64,000 nt of DNA from Euryodendron excelsum (GCA_033060915.1 CM065378.1:18280001-18344000), one strand, 5' to 3'. Positions 26,981-40,392 are shown, counted from the stretch's first letter. Made by a program: numbers and translations. Notes: generated by a model from the sequence alone, not told the origin.

Positions 26981-27689
26981 TGCTTGGTAATGTTTGTGGA
27001 AATCCTCAATTAATTCAACAAGTGGCTTCTTTTTCATGTTTCCTACTGTATTCCCAGCTTTTTTGTCTTCATCTTCGTCTTTGATAAGCTTCAAGACCTT
27101 CTGAACTGTCCTCTATTTCTGCAATGCACATGAAATTTATGTATGTTGCACATGAAATTTATGAATGTTTACATTGGACTCTAGTAAAGGTGCATTATTC
27201 TAAAAGTTTTGCAGAACATAAAGATAATGCTATCACCAATGATTGCTGCCAAACTAGGGATTTTGGGAGAACCACATGTATTTGAGAAGGCAGAAGAGGG
27301 TAAAGTCACAAACTACAGGAGTACTGCACAATATTCACCTATTGCTTCATTTTTTGTTATTTTCAAAATTGACTTTGTGGCATTAGTTTTCCGAAGGCAA
27401 TAAAAAAAATTTGTTGTTTATTCAGGTTATTTATTCACATTATTGGTTTTTCTTGTGTTCGAGCACCCTAAAAACATTAACTTATTGAAGATTCATAATC
27501 GTAACGTATTTGATAGGCTAATAATTCATCATGAAAATGCAGGATGCTTTCTTCTATGTATGGTGATAATTTCCTATTTCCTGAGAGAAGGATACCTGTT
27601 TTAGTTCCTTTCAGCTCTTCATCTTTTTCAGGGTCAACGTGACTTCCAAGAAAGGACTTAATTGACTCCCTCCAGTGGTGCTTGGTCAT
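24314..27689 (-). CDS. COP1-interactive protein 1 (CIP1)-like NAB-domain coiled-coil protein, copy A
   Basis: Arabidopsis CIP1 is a cytoskeleton-associated coiled-coil protein that binds the photomorphogenesis repressor COP1. Exon 1 (27689-27596) codes MTKHHWRESIKSFLGSHVDPEKDE, the start of the NAB/KIP1-like actin-binding domain. Exon 2 runs to the stop at 24314 and codes the rest of that domain (ELIEDFHKHYQALYARYDHL), a Ser/Asp stretch and about 800 residues of heptad coiled coil, ending with the conserved block EKREAIRQLCAWIDYHRGRC. The junction is abnormal. The standard acceptor (exon from 27118) leads out of frame because two bases are missing relative to copy B (GAC-A-GTT against GAT-AAG-GCA). 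An acceptor 13 bases further in (exon from 27105) restores the frame, giving about 961 residues without five residues equivalent to EIDDK. The locus is either rescued by that acceptor or truncated. Confidence 0.8.
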
Positions 27690-30640
27690 CTTAGTCTTGG
27701 TCAAATTCACCTTAATTCTGCATCAGGACGAAGGCATCTCTATCTCAAATACCATGGACTCCACCTAAGAGCAATTGAGGATGTACGATGTTAAACGCCT
27801 TAAAGCAGAGCACTAGTTTGCAAAAGCAAATCAACTTGTGTATATATATCAAGTGCACTCCATATAGGATGAACGGCCAAAAGAAACATTATTTTTTCTT
27901 GAGATTAAAAAACATGGTTAGTGAGAAGTTAGTGTTACCGGAGTGGGTTGAACCCATGACATGGGGCACATGATGAAAAATTGGTAATCAATTGGGACAA
28001 CCTCTCTCGTCCCAAAAGAAACGGTTGATATAAAATGAACCTTATTTTAGCATGACACTGCAGCTTGAGACTTGCGTTGACTTGTAAATTACCGTGGAGA
28101 TATGCAGTCAAGAAGTCATGTCCTTCAGTGCGTCCAATATTGACGAACTGTAACGTAAATTGAGCTTACGTTAGTATGGTTCCTCGGATTTTTTGCCAGT
28201 ACCATGAGCTGTTGTAGCTGTTGTCACAGAACCGGTACCATGCAAATTTCAACTCTTGGATCAAAAAAAGAAAAAAAAAATTACTTACTAAAAATGTGGT
28301 CCAGATACTACAAATGGGACCCAAAATTTTTTAAGACTAGTTCAAGGGGAGAAAGTTTGAGAACAATTAAAGGGCTGAGAGTGGCTAAAATTTTAATCTG
28401 TACCCATGGAACCAGAGCCATTTCCCAATTCTTGTACAATCATCCATCAGGTGTCGATTTTATGTTAGACAACAATGTCTAGAGGCCATAAAAAAATCTT
28501 ACTAAGGGCGAAATATCATAAGCAAAATTAAATCTTTACCATTAGCAAAAAGTACATAAATAAATTCTTGATATTACTAATATCAAGTATCAACCACTAC
28601 AAAAAGCGGATAACGACTGAAGATTTGTGCAATAAAATAATAAATAGTTGGGTCCAGAATTCTCTTTTCATTTGCAAGGAAGAATAAGTTTCCAAGATAA
28701 ATAATGAAAGGTATTCTAAGTTAGTTACTGAAAACGAGTACATCCAACGCTAGGACCGATTGCATGTTCGAATGGTATCTTCTTTTTTTTTCTTCCCTGT
28801 ATTCGTAAGGTATTTAAAAGGAAAAAGTGGACGAAAAAGTAGTTTAGCTCTTAACAGTTCGCAAATAATAAAATTTTGTTGTACACCATAAGAACTGGAC
28901 CATGCTTATTATGCTATTGAGTCCACATATACGCTAAGCACGTTGAAACGTCCATCCTTGATCACAGTATCCCATTATATAAAAAAAGTGACCCAAAAGA
29001 AGCATACGATTTAGTGATCTTATATACTCATTGCTTTTGGTCTGGCCCATGAAAAATATGTCCAGCAATGAACTGAAGCCAACGATAATTCGAGTCATCA
29101 GCATGACATCTCCTCTTAATTCAATAAAGGGGTGGAGCTCGTGATAAGAACCACGAGCTCTCCACGCATTGGTCCGCCAATACTGAAAATTTACATACGT
29201 TAAAGCATATTTCTCTCACTAAGACTATAGGTAAAAAAATCAAAAGAGAACTCGCAAATAAATAAATAAAAACTCACATGTTTAATTTAATCTAATTGAT
29301 ATGTTATGTAAAAATATGATTGTAAACTCATTGTATAATACATAATCAAACAACATATGTCTCAATCTATGTGCAAGTTTAAAATAAATAAGCAACTCGT
29401 AAATGCAATGCCAGATCCAAAATCTTTATTGAGGAGTCAAAGGTAAAAAAAAAATTGTCGAAAGAGTCTTTTACGGATAATAAAGTACATTTTGTCCTAA
29501 ATATCCATAAATGGGCCGCGCCGCTCTGTATCCTCATTAAAGCTTTTGAGTTTTATCAAAACATTCTTACCTGGCACTAGCTAGAAAGAAATGAAAATTC
29601 TTCTCTGGCTGTCTTAATCAGGTATAGACTGGTCAAATTTGAACTCCAAAAAATACAGCTAGAACTTCAAAAAAACTGATCCGTACTTTATGTAATTTCA
29701 AATTTCAAAAACAAAATTTCAGTTTTTGTTAAATTCAACTTTATGATGACATTCAACATATGAGCTTTTTCACCTCAACAGATTCAGAAAGAACATTCAC
29801 CTGAAATTATTCTACATCCACAGATTAATAGCTGGGAGTTATTATTGTAGATACATTCGATGATTAATCTGAAAGTTTCACCAGGCTTAAAACAGAGAAC
29901 TACTATCACACAAAAATAAATAAATAAATAAAGTTTTGAATGCCAGACGGCTAATCTGACCTTTCACAGCTTCACCAAAAAAAAAAAAAAAAACTAAATA
30001 TCAATTAAGATTTCGTCCTGATTTTACGATTTTCATCAAATAATCTCTTCTGAGAGGACATCAACTTCGTCCGAAATTAGTCAATGCTCTGTCGATAAAA
30101 GCAACAAATGGATCCATCCAACGACAAAACATACAATTCGCATACAAGCATTTCAATTTCATCTTCAACAGCTTGATCTAACGATTCAATCACAATCAAA
30201 ATTGGATAAAAGTTATAGATTAAATCACCTAATGGAGAATCTAATCGAATCTGAACTTCAAGCAACCGCGAATTACAGCTTTATGAAGCCAAACAATCCA
30301 TGAGTTTAATTCGAACTTCAAATCTAAGTTCGTAAACCAGAACTTCAACGAAGAGATTCTAATCTCAGAAACATGCCGATAACAATCAAGCACGAAGAAA
30401 TCCGAGATGTAAACAGTTCAATCAACTATTCTTTCACACTAAAGCTTGTGCAGATAATCACAATCAATATCTATAAATGTACGTATAGACGTATATAGGT
30501 AACATTATCAGAGAGTAATCAACGACGTACCTGAGAATCAGAGCTCCACAGCAGTGTCCAACACACGGAACTGCAGTCTATGAATCAGCGATGTGCAGAG
30601 AGAGCGAGAGAGAGAGTTTTTTTGAACGAACTGAGTAATC
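27690..30640 (-). promoter_or_regulatory. Probable 5' leader of CIP1-like copy A with a long leader intron
   Basis: The start codon lies in an exon whose acceptor appears to be at 27766-27765. This leader holds a ten-residue upstream ORF (ATG at 27755, stop at 27723) overlapped by a second tiny one. A donor-like CAG/GTACGT at about 30530 follows a GA/CT-rich segment (30531-30620) that looks like the first, non-coding exon, so the leader intron would be about 2.8 kb. That intron is AT-rich and holds no gene I can support. Confidence 0.45.
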
Positions 30641-31039
30641 TATGGAATAGGAAATCTGTTTAACTTTTGAAAATGAAGTGAATGAGAAATGAAAATCGAA
30701 GTGGTTTTGTCCGGTACAGAGCACTCAAAAGCGACCTGTACCACATTTGTAGCGTCAATCCCGAGGCGGAGACGGAATCTTTGGAGCTTCTTGTAACCAT
30801 AGAGCCCTTGGATTTCAAGATTATTACGGGAATACTAGGGCACATTCGATTGTGGACCCAGTAATTCGGTCAATTTCTCGTCGTCTCGTCAAACTTTTGT
30901 CGAATTATTACACAATTATTCGGCAGTTTGAATCCCATTGCCAGCCGGGACGGCTAGCTAGGAATTGCTGTGCCTTTTTCTACTTTTTTTTTCTTATTCA
31001 CTAGCTACTACGTACTATTAAAAAATGTAGTTTTTTTTT

Positions 31040-31302
31040 AATTTCGTTTAACAGCGTTGTCAGTTTTATTTTTTATTATGTGTTTTTATTGTATATTTTT
31101 TGTTGTCTTTTGATAGGCATTTATAAATTACTGTTATGCAAGCAATACGAAAGCAATATTTTAAAAATAAAAAATACATTCATTTTAATATTTTTTATTT
31201 TTTTTTCAAATTTTGTAAACAATTAAAAATAAAAAAATATTAAACAAATATTATTTTTTGTATTTTTAAAAAAACAAAAACAAAAAATGTTACCAAACAG
31301 GG
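31040..31302. mobile_element. MITE-like element, copy 1
   Basis: AT-rich element with ends resembling CTGTTTGGTAACA in inverted order. It shares its length, internal order and segments such as GGCATTTATA, CATTTTAAT and TTTTTCAAATTTTGTAAA with a second copy near 39882-40168. It is non-coding and lies between the leader of copy A and the 3' end of copy B. Confidence 0.55.
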
Positions 31303-31711
31303 ATTACACCAAGTGTAACAAAAAGAAAAAGATTGTAGGTTAGTTGAAGGGGAAAAAAAAGGTTCTAATTGTACTTAAAGTAACGCTAGAGTCATTGTTT
31401 TTTTTTTTTAACAGCATTTTCATCACAAATGGTAAATGCAGTGAGAGTGCATGGCAGAAGAAAGACACTGCATATAAGAATAATGACTATATATTGATTG
31501 AAAATTTGAAGTGGATACCACCTCTGAGAAACAAAGTTCCCAATGACAACACAAAAACAGTCACATTATCAAGGTCATTAGGGTGCAATAAACACCACTA
31601 ACCCCAAAAGAAATTTTTGAATAAGCAAAAGATAGTTGTAGTTTCCTATATATTCTGAATTAGTGAATGAGGAAATGTCTGGTCGAAAGAATGAATTAGT
31701 TTCAGAATGTT

Positions 31712-34700
31712 CTAAGGTGTCCTCTGGCTTCTAACAGCAGTCGTCTCAGAGAGAATTTTCTTGAGATAATCACTGCGACTGCGGTGATAATCGATCCACA
31801 CACATAACTGCCTTATGGCCTCCCTCTTCTCTTCCCCCATAGCCAACATTCCTTCTTCCTTCTCTTTCACCATCTTCTCCAGCTCTCTCCCCTTATTCTC
31901 TAACTTCCAAACCTTCTCTCTGAGTCCCAATATCTCTGCTTCCTTCGTATCTAGTTGCCCAATCAGAGAGTCTACCTCTTCCTGCACGTGCTTTATTGCA
32001 GTGTTCTTCCTCCTCACCCAATCCTTCGCAAACAAGACTTCACAAGAGGCCTTGGAAATTCGATTCTGGAAGTTTCCACTGCACTCCACGAATTTCAGAG
32101 TCACTTCATCTAAGCCATTCAACATGTCATTTGCTGTGAGTGAAATATCCTTTACCCGCCTGACCGCAACTTCAGTTGTTGCAATCCTTTCCTTGAGGTC
32201 CTTGTGTTCTTGCTCGTATTTCTCTTTTGTCTTTCTGCATACATCTTTGTTCTCTACGTGCAGTTGCTCTGCAACCCGGATCCTCCGGCTCAAGATTAGG
32301 AGGCTGTCTTCAAATTTCTTGCAGAACTCTTCCGCAGTTTCTTCAATCTTTTTCTCTGCAATTTGGTAGTTCAACTTGGACTCGAGATGCTTACCTCTAA
32401 TTTGTTTCTGCTCCTCATTTAGCTTGTTGATAACATACTCCTGGCCTTTCAGAGTTTTCTGATGTTCTTCGATCTTGCTTGTCAACTCAATGTTCTGTTT
32501 CTCCATCCGAGTCAGGCTCTCCAATAACTCTTGTTTCTCTCTCTCAATCTGCAACTCCAGTTGGGTTTTCTGAGTCTGTTGTGATTCCAATTCCTGATGT
32601 AGATTGTTCACCTCTGCTCCTAAGGCCTTAATCTGAGTACACGAATGGTTCTCTAAATCGTCAAACTTTGTTTGGAGAGAAGAGAGCTCATCACCCTTCT
32701 CCCTCACTGATTTCTCCAACTGAGAGATTCTATCATGCGACCTTTCTTTTTCTACTCTCAACTGATCGGCATCATAATTTTTCCTTCTCATCTGCTCTTC
32801 CAACTCACTTTTCTGGCTGCGTAGAGAACCCAATTCCAGTTCCAGGTCATTTACCTGCATTTTTAAACCCTCTTTCTCTTCTAGCATTCTCTGTAAATCC
32901 ATGGTCTTGCTTTCTAACCTCTCTTTCAAGTTCTCTATCTGAAGAAGGAAATCTGATATTTCTTGAGTTACTTTCACAAGAGACGATTCTGATTCGCTTT
33001 TCTGGCTGCTTAGGGAATGCAGCTCCCTTTGCAAAACATTGACCTGATCCATTACGCCCTTGACTTGAGTAGATGCTTCATTACTCTTGAAAGCCACTTG
33101 TTCTTCCAGTTTGCTTTTCTGAGTCCGCAAAGTTTCCACCTCCAATTGAAAATTGTTGGTCCGTGCCATCAGGTCCTCAATTGTAGAAATTGAATTACTC
33201 TCGTTTTCCTCAAGTTTCCTCAGAAGAGCAGAAAGTGTATCTTCTTTCTCTTTGGATGTCATGTCGAGTTCTAAGATGCGGGCTTGCAGTCCAGAATTTT
33301 CCTCTCCTAGTTGTTTAGCTTCCTTGGCTTGACCTTCAATTTGCTCTTCAAGTTCTCTCTTCTGGGTGCTCAGGTTTTCTTGCTCAAGTTTCAAGCTAGA
33401 AACCTGGGATTCTAATTCCTTTATCTGAGTTAGTACTTTACTCTCATGAACTTGATCTGCTGTGGTGACAGATAATGGTTCTTTCTCTCTTTCAACCAAT
33501 TTCTCCTTTAAGTGGGTACATTGATTTATGAGTGTCTGTTTTTTGCTTTCTGTTTGCTCAGCTTCAATCCTTAACTCCTTCATTATTTTCTCAGATTCTT
33601 GTATTTTGCTTAGAGATGCCATATATTCCGAATGTAAAGCTTCCTTTTCTTCACTCATAGAGTTCAATTTATTCCTCAGGTCAAAAATTTCTAAACTTGA
33701 TATTTCAAATTTGAGCTTAAAGTCATCTCTCACCTTCTGAAGAGGATCATTTTTTGGACTGCTTCTAGCGCTGGCTTCACCCATGGAATAATATGATTCT
33801 GAGTCTGAGTTAGAGGTAGAAGAAGAGTCGTCCTCATTTTCTTTGCCACAAAACTTCTCTCTTACCTCTTCTCTGAGATTATCATAAAGTGCATAGAGTG
33901 CTTGGTACTGTTTGTGAAAATCACCAACGAGTTCAACAAGTTCCGAGTCTTTTGTCGAGTTCCCATCTTTTTTGCCTCGGTTCTTCTTCTTTACAAGCTT
34001 CATAATCTTTGCTGCCTTATCATCTATTTCTGCAATAAGAAAGTGTACTTCTGAATTTAGTTCATGGAAGCCAAAAGTTGTGATGAGGAAAGGACAATAG
34101 CTTAGGAATCACTATGCAACTGGGAAATTTATATTTAATTCTCAAATCAAGCAATTGATCAATGCCCTTTACAAATGCCTTAGTGTTGGAAGCTAACTTG
34201 GACAATGAAATTGCAATCATTTACTAAAATTATGGGGGTACCAAGAACAGAACATGGTGCTAATAGAAGCCAAATCACTTGCTAGGAATGGAATACATAA
34301 TGGACTAGAGAGAGATTCTTTAATTGCACCAGCTTGGATGGCTGTGTCTTTTGTAGTTTTATGAAGAATGCAAACAAAAATTTGTTACTAAACTGAGGGA
34401 GTTTCTCTCTTCAGAGTTCAGTCTACCAGCAGCAAAAAACAAATTGGAATATGTCATAAAAAAAAAAACAAATTGGAACATGTTGTATATTAAATAATTC
34501 TAAGAAGCAATATATATATTTACATATGTTTTCAACCAAATTTTAAAATTTATAATTTTGGTTAGGCTGATACAGTAATACTACAATTCACTTGGACCCT
34601 AGGCAATCTATGATCAATGTTCTTGAATTCAAAATGTGGCAGCATGACTATTCATTGGGCTGGCCTTTGATCTCTAGGGAGCTATTCCAGGGCCTCCAAT

Positions 34701-34841
34701 AATATCGTAAGGATTGAACTTTTAAAGTTGTTTTGGAGAGAAATATATACCTGTTTTAGTCTTCTTCAGTTGTTCATCTTTCTCGGGATCAATATGACTC
34801 CCCAAGGACTTTAGGGACTCCCTCCACTGACTCTTTGTCAT
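31712..34841 (-). CDS. CIP1-like NAB-domain coiled-coil protein, copy B
   Basis: Tandem paralogue of copy A in the same orientation. Exon 1 (34841-34751) codes MTKSQWRESLKSLGSHIDPE. Exon 2 (34029-31712) continues in phase 1 through TEIDDKAAKIMKLVKKKN, so the NAB-like domain is complete here (VELVGDFHKQYQALYALYDNL). A Ser/Asp stretch follows, then about 600 residues of heptad coiled coil, ending with EKREAIRQLCVWIDYHRSRS. The total is about 802 residues, shorter than copy A mainly in the rod. A leader exon seems to start near 34909, with a further non-coding exon near 35690-35740. By position it may match At5g41780 (myosin heavy chain-like), a neighbour of CIP1 in Arabidopsis; this is inference. 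Confidence 0.88.
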
Positions 34842-35417
34842 CTTTAGGCCGGCTCTCTAGAAAACTTTGCTCAAAAAGCAGGGATCAAGACAAGGCTGTT
34901 TCCATCTGAAGCACAACAAAACAATTTGTAAACATTGTAATTGAAGAACTAGGCCACCCACCAAACAATCTCATGCAAGAAATATCACAAAAGTGAACCA
35001 TCGGGTGCAAGTTTCACAAGAAGAAACACTGATTTCCATTTCTTTATATACACTAATATATATATATATATATAAACCATATATGAAAAAAGGTCGTATA
35101 TTCCCAGTGCACAAAACTCTTTTTGTTTATTTATAAATAAACAATATATATATTTATACAAATATATTAGATCAGAGAATCTTTCAATTAGCAATCACTT
35201 GGGTGAAAATTCAGGATCACTATTGAAACATTTAACAATTATTTCATCACTACCACCACCAGAAAATGAATGAGGCATTGAACGAAGCATTCAAAATTCT
35301 AACAAGTACGACCTAGCTGCGTGTTAAGTAAACATGATCTAATTCATTTGAAACGCTATAAAACCAAATATTACAGCCACATTCATTCCAGAGTTAAAAC
35401 AAATCTACCACAACCCA

Positions 35418-35652
35418 ATGCTCTGTTTGGTTCCTCAGAAAACAAAAGAAAATAGGAGATTTTTACATTTTAAAATTTTCTCATTTTTGCTACTTGTAAG
35501 GAAACAAGAAATCTGAGAAATTCAACCATCTGGCCTTTTCTCTGGGTGTTTTATTCTAAGAAACCAAGACGACGTGAACATAGCCATACAAGATTCCAAA
35601 TGTAATTTACTTTCTTTTCCTCTGTTTTTCTCAGCAAACAAACAGAGATGCG
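35418..35652. mobile_element. Small inverted-repeat element (MITE-like)
   Basis: The left end reads CTCTGTTTGGTTCCTCAGAA. The right end, reverse-complemented, reads CTCTGTTTGTTTGCTGAGAA. The ends are imperfect inverted repeats about 235 bp apart around non-coding DNA, just before the putative leader of copy B. Confidence 0.5.
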
Positions 35653-36114
35653 TGGGTGAACAATGCCAAAGGTCACGGAATCCAAATTACCTGTAAATTG
35701 GAAGCTGTCAATAAAGGTCTAAATTCGCGGCCGACCTGAACAAAAAGAGAAACCAACACAGAGAGACAGAGACAGAGAGAGAGGAGAGATATAATATTGT
35801 TAGTATTATTAGTAATTTATTTTTAGTCCTTTGTATTGGTTTGCTTAGATCGCTCGAACTCAACGTGATCCAGGGGGTGTACGCATTCCCATTCACATTA
35901 CTAAACGTGACATATGGATGTGCATGTGGAATTTTTGGAGCTACTTCTTCATCTCATACCCTTTAATTTTCTGTTTATTACGTCAACACCACGGTGAAAT
36001 ATTATGCAATTGCTGGGCTTTGTCCAGAGCTCTTTTATTTATTTATATTTTTTCACTCTTTGCAGCAAAAGACCTTTTATGCATCAAATGGATAGGTAAA
36101 ATAAGCTGCATCAC

Positions 36115-36250
36115 ACATCCATTATAAAGCATTGTCTTGCATGCTCTATGCCGATAATTTTTGTAAATTATGTTGAAATTTTTACATCCATCATGAAACA
36201 TTGCGCTGTATGCTCTATTCTGATAAGTTTTGTAAATTATGTTGAAATTT
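36115..36250. repeat. Tandem duplication of 69 bp
   Basis: Two copies starting ACATCCAT and ending TGTAAATTATGTTGAAATT, 69 bp apart, with about ten differences. Confidence 0.8.
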
Positions 36251-39200
36251 AAAAAACGTCTCGTAATCATTTCTTAAAAAATTTTCTCATAATCACAAGT
36301 TTCCACTTTGTTCTGCAAGCGAATTTCCCCTCTTGAAGAGAATTTTCTGTTAACTATGGGTCAAAATGTTCGTAGCCGGTTTTACCACGGTGGGTGATCA
36401 TTACCAGACTTATTGACCAAAACTTGCCAACCCATGGTGAAACACATAAAAAGCATGCTATAAACCAGCAATTTTGGCCAACGTGAATTATAGAAGTTCC
36501 CATTCCAAAAACGCATGTCCTCTCAAGATGAAAGTTCTGTCGTGTGGGATTCCATTTCAGAAAGGCCCATCATTCTAAACTAAGATTTAAGCACGAAAAA
36601 ACACTCGGCATTTACACAAATATCACCTACAACAATAGAAATACAGGAGCCTGCTAATCCTCATCAGAATCAACTTTTTGTTTCTTCCACTTGCATGCAG
36701 CTTCCAAGATCTTGAGATTTGCGGTCTGGGTTTCCTCAGGAAATAGGTAGTCTATGTATTCTTCATACCTGTCAATGGTTAAACCATCAGCATCAGCAAC
36801 GGGAAAAAGGAATAAACAAAAACGATTGTCAAGAATCATCACACATCAGATAACCAGAGTATGTAAAATGTACAGTTAAAGAAGGTTGGTGACAGTGGAA
36901 ATGGCCAACTTGACAGTCTTAAAGCAAGAACAAGCACAATGAGAAGTCAAAATGGATAATTTCTGAGGAATCTGCCCCACATATGCTTGTGAGGCCGCAT
37001 ACTGGTGGATTGGCACAAGGAAAAAGATTATAAATAGGCTGTTGGACTGAATCCAAAAATTTTGGGGGCGTAACTAATCTAGCCAACAATTGTGTTCCAG
37101 GAATCTCGGCCCACATAAATAGTTTGAGGAAGTCTAGCTACAGGCGCGGTGGACAGTCACTCGCAGTCTGATCCACAGGCTGGACTGAGCCTGTGGTTAG
37201 CATTTCACAAATAGCTTTAGCAAACATACCCAAATTACAGGGCTCAGATCCCCAAAAATGACAGCAAGATAAGTGTTGCCCAGTTGGAAAGGTATCCACC
37301 AACTCCACACATTCCAAAGACACGTATAGATATTATGTTTTTTTTTCTTTTTCCTTTATTTTTTTTTTCGGTTTTATAAGCTAAGGCAACATAACAACTG
37401 CCCAAGGAAGAGAGAATATATCATTAAGTTGATTAGCATACCCAGCTGGACAATCCTCGGTTTCTATTTGCCTCCTCTTTAGTTTCTTTGGCAACTTAAC
37501 ATGGACTGAATTAACATCACCTTGCTCACCAAAACTACTCTCTATGCTCAACCACTTGTCCAAAAGCATTGCTCTTTCCTCTTTCAATTCAGGTGCAGAT
37601 GTTCTAAGATAGTTAACTGCTCTCTCAAACACCCCTGATGCATGAAAAAAGAGAATTTAGTTTACCAAATAAAACACAAAATCACAAATAGAACAACCAA
37701 CAATGGCAGTAACATTAAAAGATGTTTACATTGCTTACTTCTTACATGCTGAACGCATAGCCGCTTCTGATCGTGAAGAGATCCTTCGACATCATCTTTT
37801 GGCAAGTCTGAGCCTCTGATCTCCTCCTCCATAGCAGATGCCTCGAACGCCACGTAACTAATCCATACCTTCAAGTGCTTAGTCCGGTCTAAAAGCCTCT
37901 CATAAAGCTCTCTAGTTCTTTGAAATTCACCATCTGATGTCTCAAAATCAATGCATGCCTGTCATAAATTAGAATGTTAATACCCATTACAGATTTATGT
38001 ATTATCTCACAGTCTTTACATACGAGTCAATTTACTAAAACAAACAAGATTTTCAAAGAAATTTAATTACAATGTCCCCTATTATATTTGACAGGTTACC
38101 ATTGACATTTATCTTCTGTGAACCCCTAAGAAACATGTTCAAATGCCATGCTAAATCCCTCGCAGGAAAATAGTGAAAAGAGTAATAGTCAACCAGCACA
38201 AAACCACCTAAGGATGGAAAGAATAAGCTCTCAAACATCAAATCAGAATTTTTCATTAACTAATGAGCCATAAAACAACGGCCTTGAGTATTCCAGAGTG
38301 CATACATAGAATAGTTACTAGCCATATTTTCCAATGTTAGCTTTTGAATCAGCAAGCTCAAAAGACAGAATGCAAAACAAAAGAAGAAAAAAAGGGAAAA
38401 CAAATATTACATACAAGACAGGCCAGAGATTTATGAAGTATGGTACACGAAACCAGGACAGAGACTATTGCCCTATACGCAAACTAAAATTGCATAAAGA
38501 AATAAATTTTACAAACTTATTTGCAGCTGAACTAGACACCGAAAAAGAAGTACATGTCATGCCATTCAAAAACCTGACATATGGCAGAAAAAAGGAAAAC
38601 ATTTTTTCAATTTTAATGCCATGCACAGGGGGCTTGAAATAGATAAATGCAGTGCACCAAAACAGCAAGATCTTTCGTGTTGCAATCCATGGAAACTAGA
38701 TGAAAACCATATTGTCATTTCTTCTTTTTCTTTTGGGTACATTGGAGGACCATAGCCCTGAGGGAGGGTGAGACAACCCCATGACCACAGGCATCGGCGG
38801 GGGTGCCACTGCCACTGGGCTAACCCCTCTCCTCAGCTCTATTGTCATTTCATTTGAAACACTACCGTGCTGGAGTGCATAGAAATGGGGAAATGGCTTT
38901 ATCAAGACTTCAGACTCCGTGGACCCATATGAAGCTTTCAAATCATAGTTTCCGTGGATTAATTTTAAGGAGTAACGTGGAAATGGAATGCAATAAACAT
39001 TCATGACGGGATATGGCAATAGAGAAAGATTGGTGCAATGCAACCCACTTCACAAACCCAACTTCACTGATCCCCGATCAAACTGTCATGTGTACCAAGT
39101 CTATTCTAACTGCAGCCGTGGAGTGACAAACCACAAAATGGGGACAACCACCCAAAGTAAAGGAAAGCACAGGGTGATATCATGACCCTCAAATCGATTA

Positions 39201-39797
39201 AGCACCTTTTTTTTTTGGTTCTGAAAATGGTTGCCGCTAGTTGATTAAGCACTTTAATGACATGGAGTGCAATTGAGACCTTGCATATTCTAATACGTTT
39301 CCTGCATGAACATTGTCAAGTATCTCTGAAAAAATATTTTTAGAATCCTTTTTTTTTCCCTGATAAAATATTTCTAGAACCTTGTCATGGATCTCAGCTG
39401 CAATCATTCCCCACAGGTCTATCTAAGCAGATTGGATTAATTCTATTAATAAGCCTACAAGAGTTTTTCAAAAAAGCTATAACTATAACAAGTCAAAGGG
39501 AATTGTGAAGGAATTTACTGTGCAACAAGGTACCAAGTGACAGCCTACAATTGCACGCTCACTGCTAAAATGTTATAACATAAGCAATCAAAAATCAAAA
39601 GTTGCACTTTTGTATAAAAGTCTCCCACATGGAAAACAACAAAAACAAACAAACAAATGTTTAATCTTTCCACTCAAGCATAGGAAAAGAAAAACTTAAG
39701 GAAAGTACAGACATTATAAGTTCTGTACGGTACAATAACAGGAAGTATCTAGTAAATTTCAAAATATATAATTCCCCTATGAAATATATATATAAAC

Positions 39798-40392
39798 TTG
39801 TTTGGCATCGTTACCAAAAACTGTTCTCTTTTTGAAAACAGAAAAAATTAAAAATAAAAATAAAAACAATAGAAAGAGAAGGGTCCATTTGGTAACACTA
39901 TCAGTTTTTATTTTTTGTTGTGTATTTTTGTTGTGTGTTTTTGTTGTTTGTTTTTTTTGGTTTGGTAATGGGTATTTATAGGTTATCGTTGTGCCAATAG
40001 TACTAGATCAATGTTTTAGTAAGAGAGAACACACACATTTTAATGTTTTTACTTTTCTTTTTTCAAATTTTGTAAAAAACTATAAAAAAAAATTTAAACA
40101 AACGCCTTTTTTTGTTTTTTTTGAAAAAAAAACAAAAAATAAAAACAATAAACGTTACCAAATGAGGCCGTTTGGTGGAACTGGTTACAAAAACAGTTTT
40201 AGGAGAAAATTTTCTGAAAACAGCCCATTTTCAGGAAACAAAAACAAATTTGTTCTGAGTTTCAAAAAATCAAATTCATGGAAAGATAAAAATGACAAAT
40301 TATTAATTTTCAAACTTTCACCCATTTTGACAACTGACAACACGAATGACTGAGAATGAAAATGAAAAAAATGGAAACAATACCAAACAGCA
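39798..40392. mobile_element. MITE cluster in a CRNKL1-pseudogene intron, including copy 2 of the 31-kb MITE
   Basis: The core 39882-40168 has inverted ends CCATTTGGTAAC and, reverse-complemented, TCATTTGGTAAC, and matches the element near 31040-31302. Related end-like sequences (TGTTTGGCATCGTTACC at 39800; CGTTTGGTGGAACTGGTTAC at 40169; reverse complement of the right end GCTGTTTGGTATTGTTTCC at 40392) suggest a second inverted-repeat element beside or around it. The 2.8-kb host intron (37959-40778) is otherwise unremarkable. Confidence 0.5.

Larger units (their letters stand above)
34842..36653. other. Leader and promoter region of CIP1-like copy B and spacer
   Basis: Holds the probable leader exons of copy B, an inverted-repeat element (35418-35652) and a short tandem duplication (36115-36250). 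No coding gene is supported. Confidence 0.45.

Noticed and set aside
30660..30864. Overlapping frames on both strands near 30.7 kb
   Set aside because: They lie in the promoter area of CIP1-like copy A; neither has family resemblance.
31815..33042. Long plus-strand frames inside the CIP1-like genes (also 24.4-26.2 kb)
   Set aside because: Antisense shadows of heptad-rich coding sequence; composition is Ser/Phe/Leu-rich without motifs.
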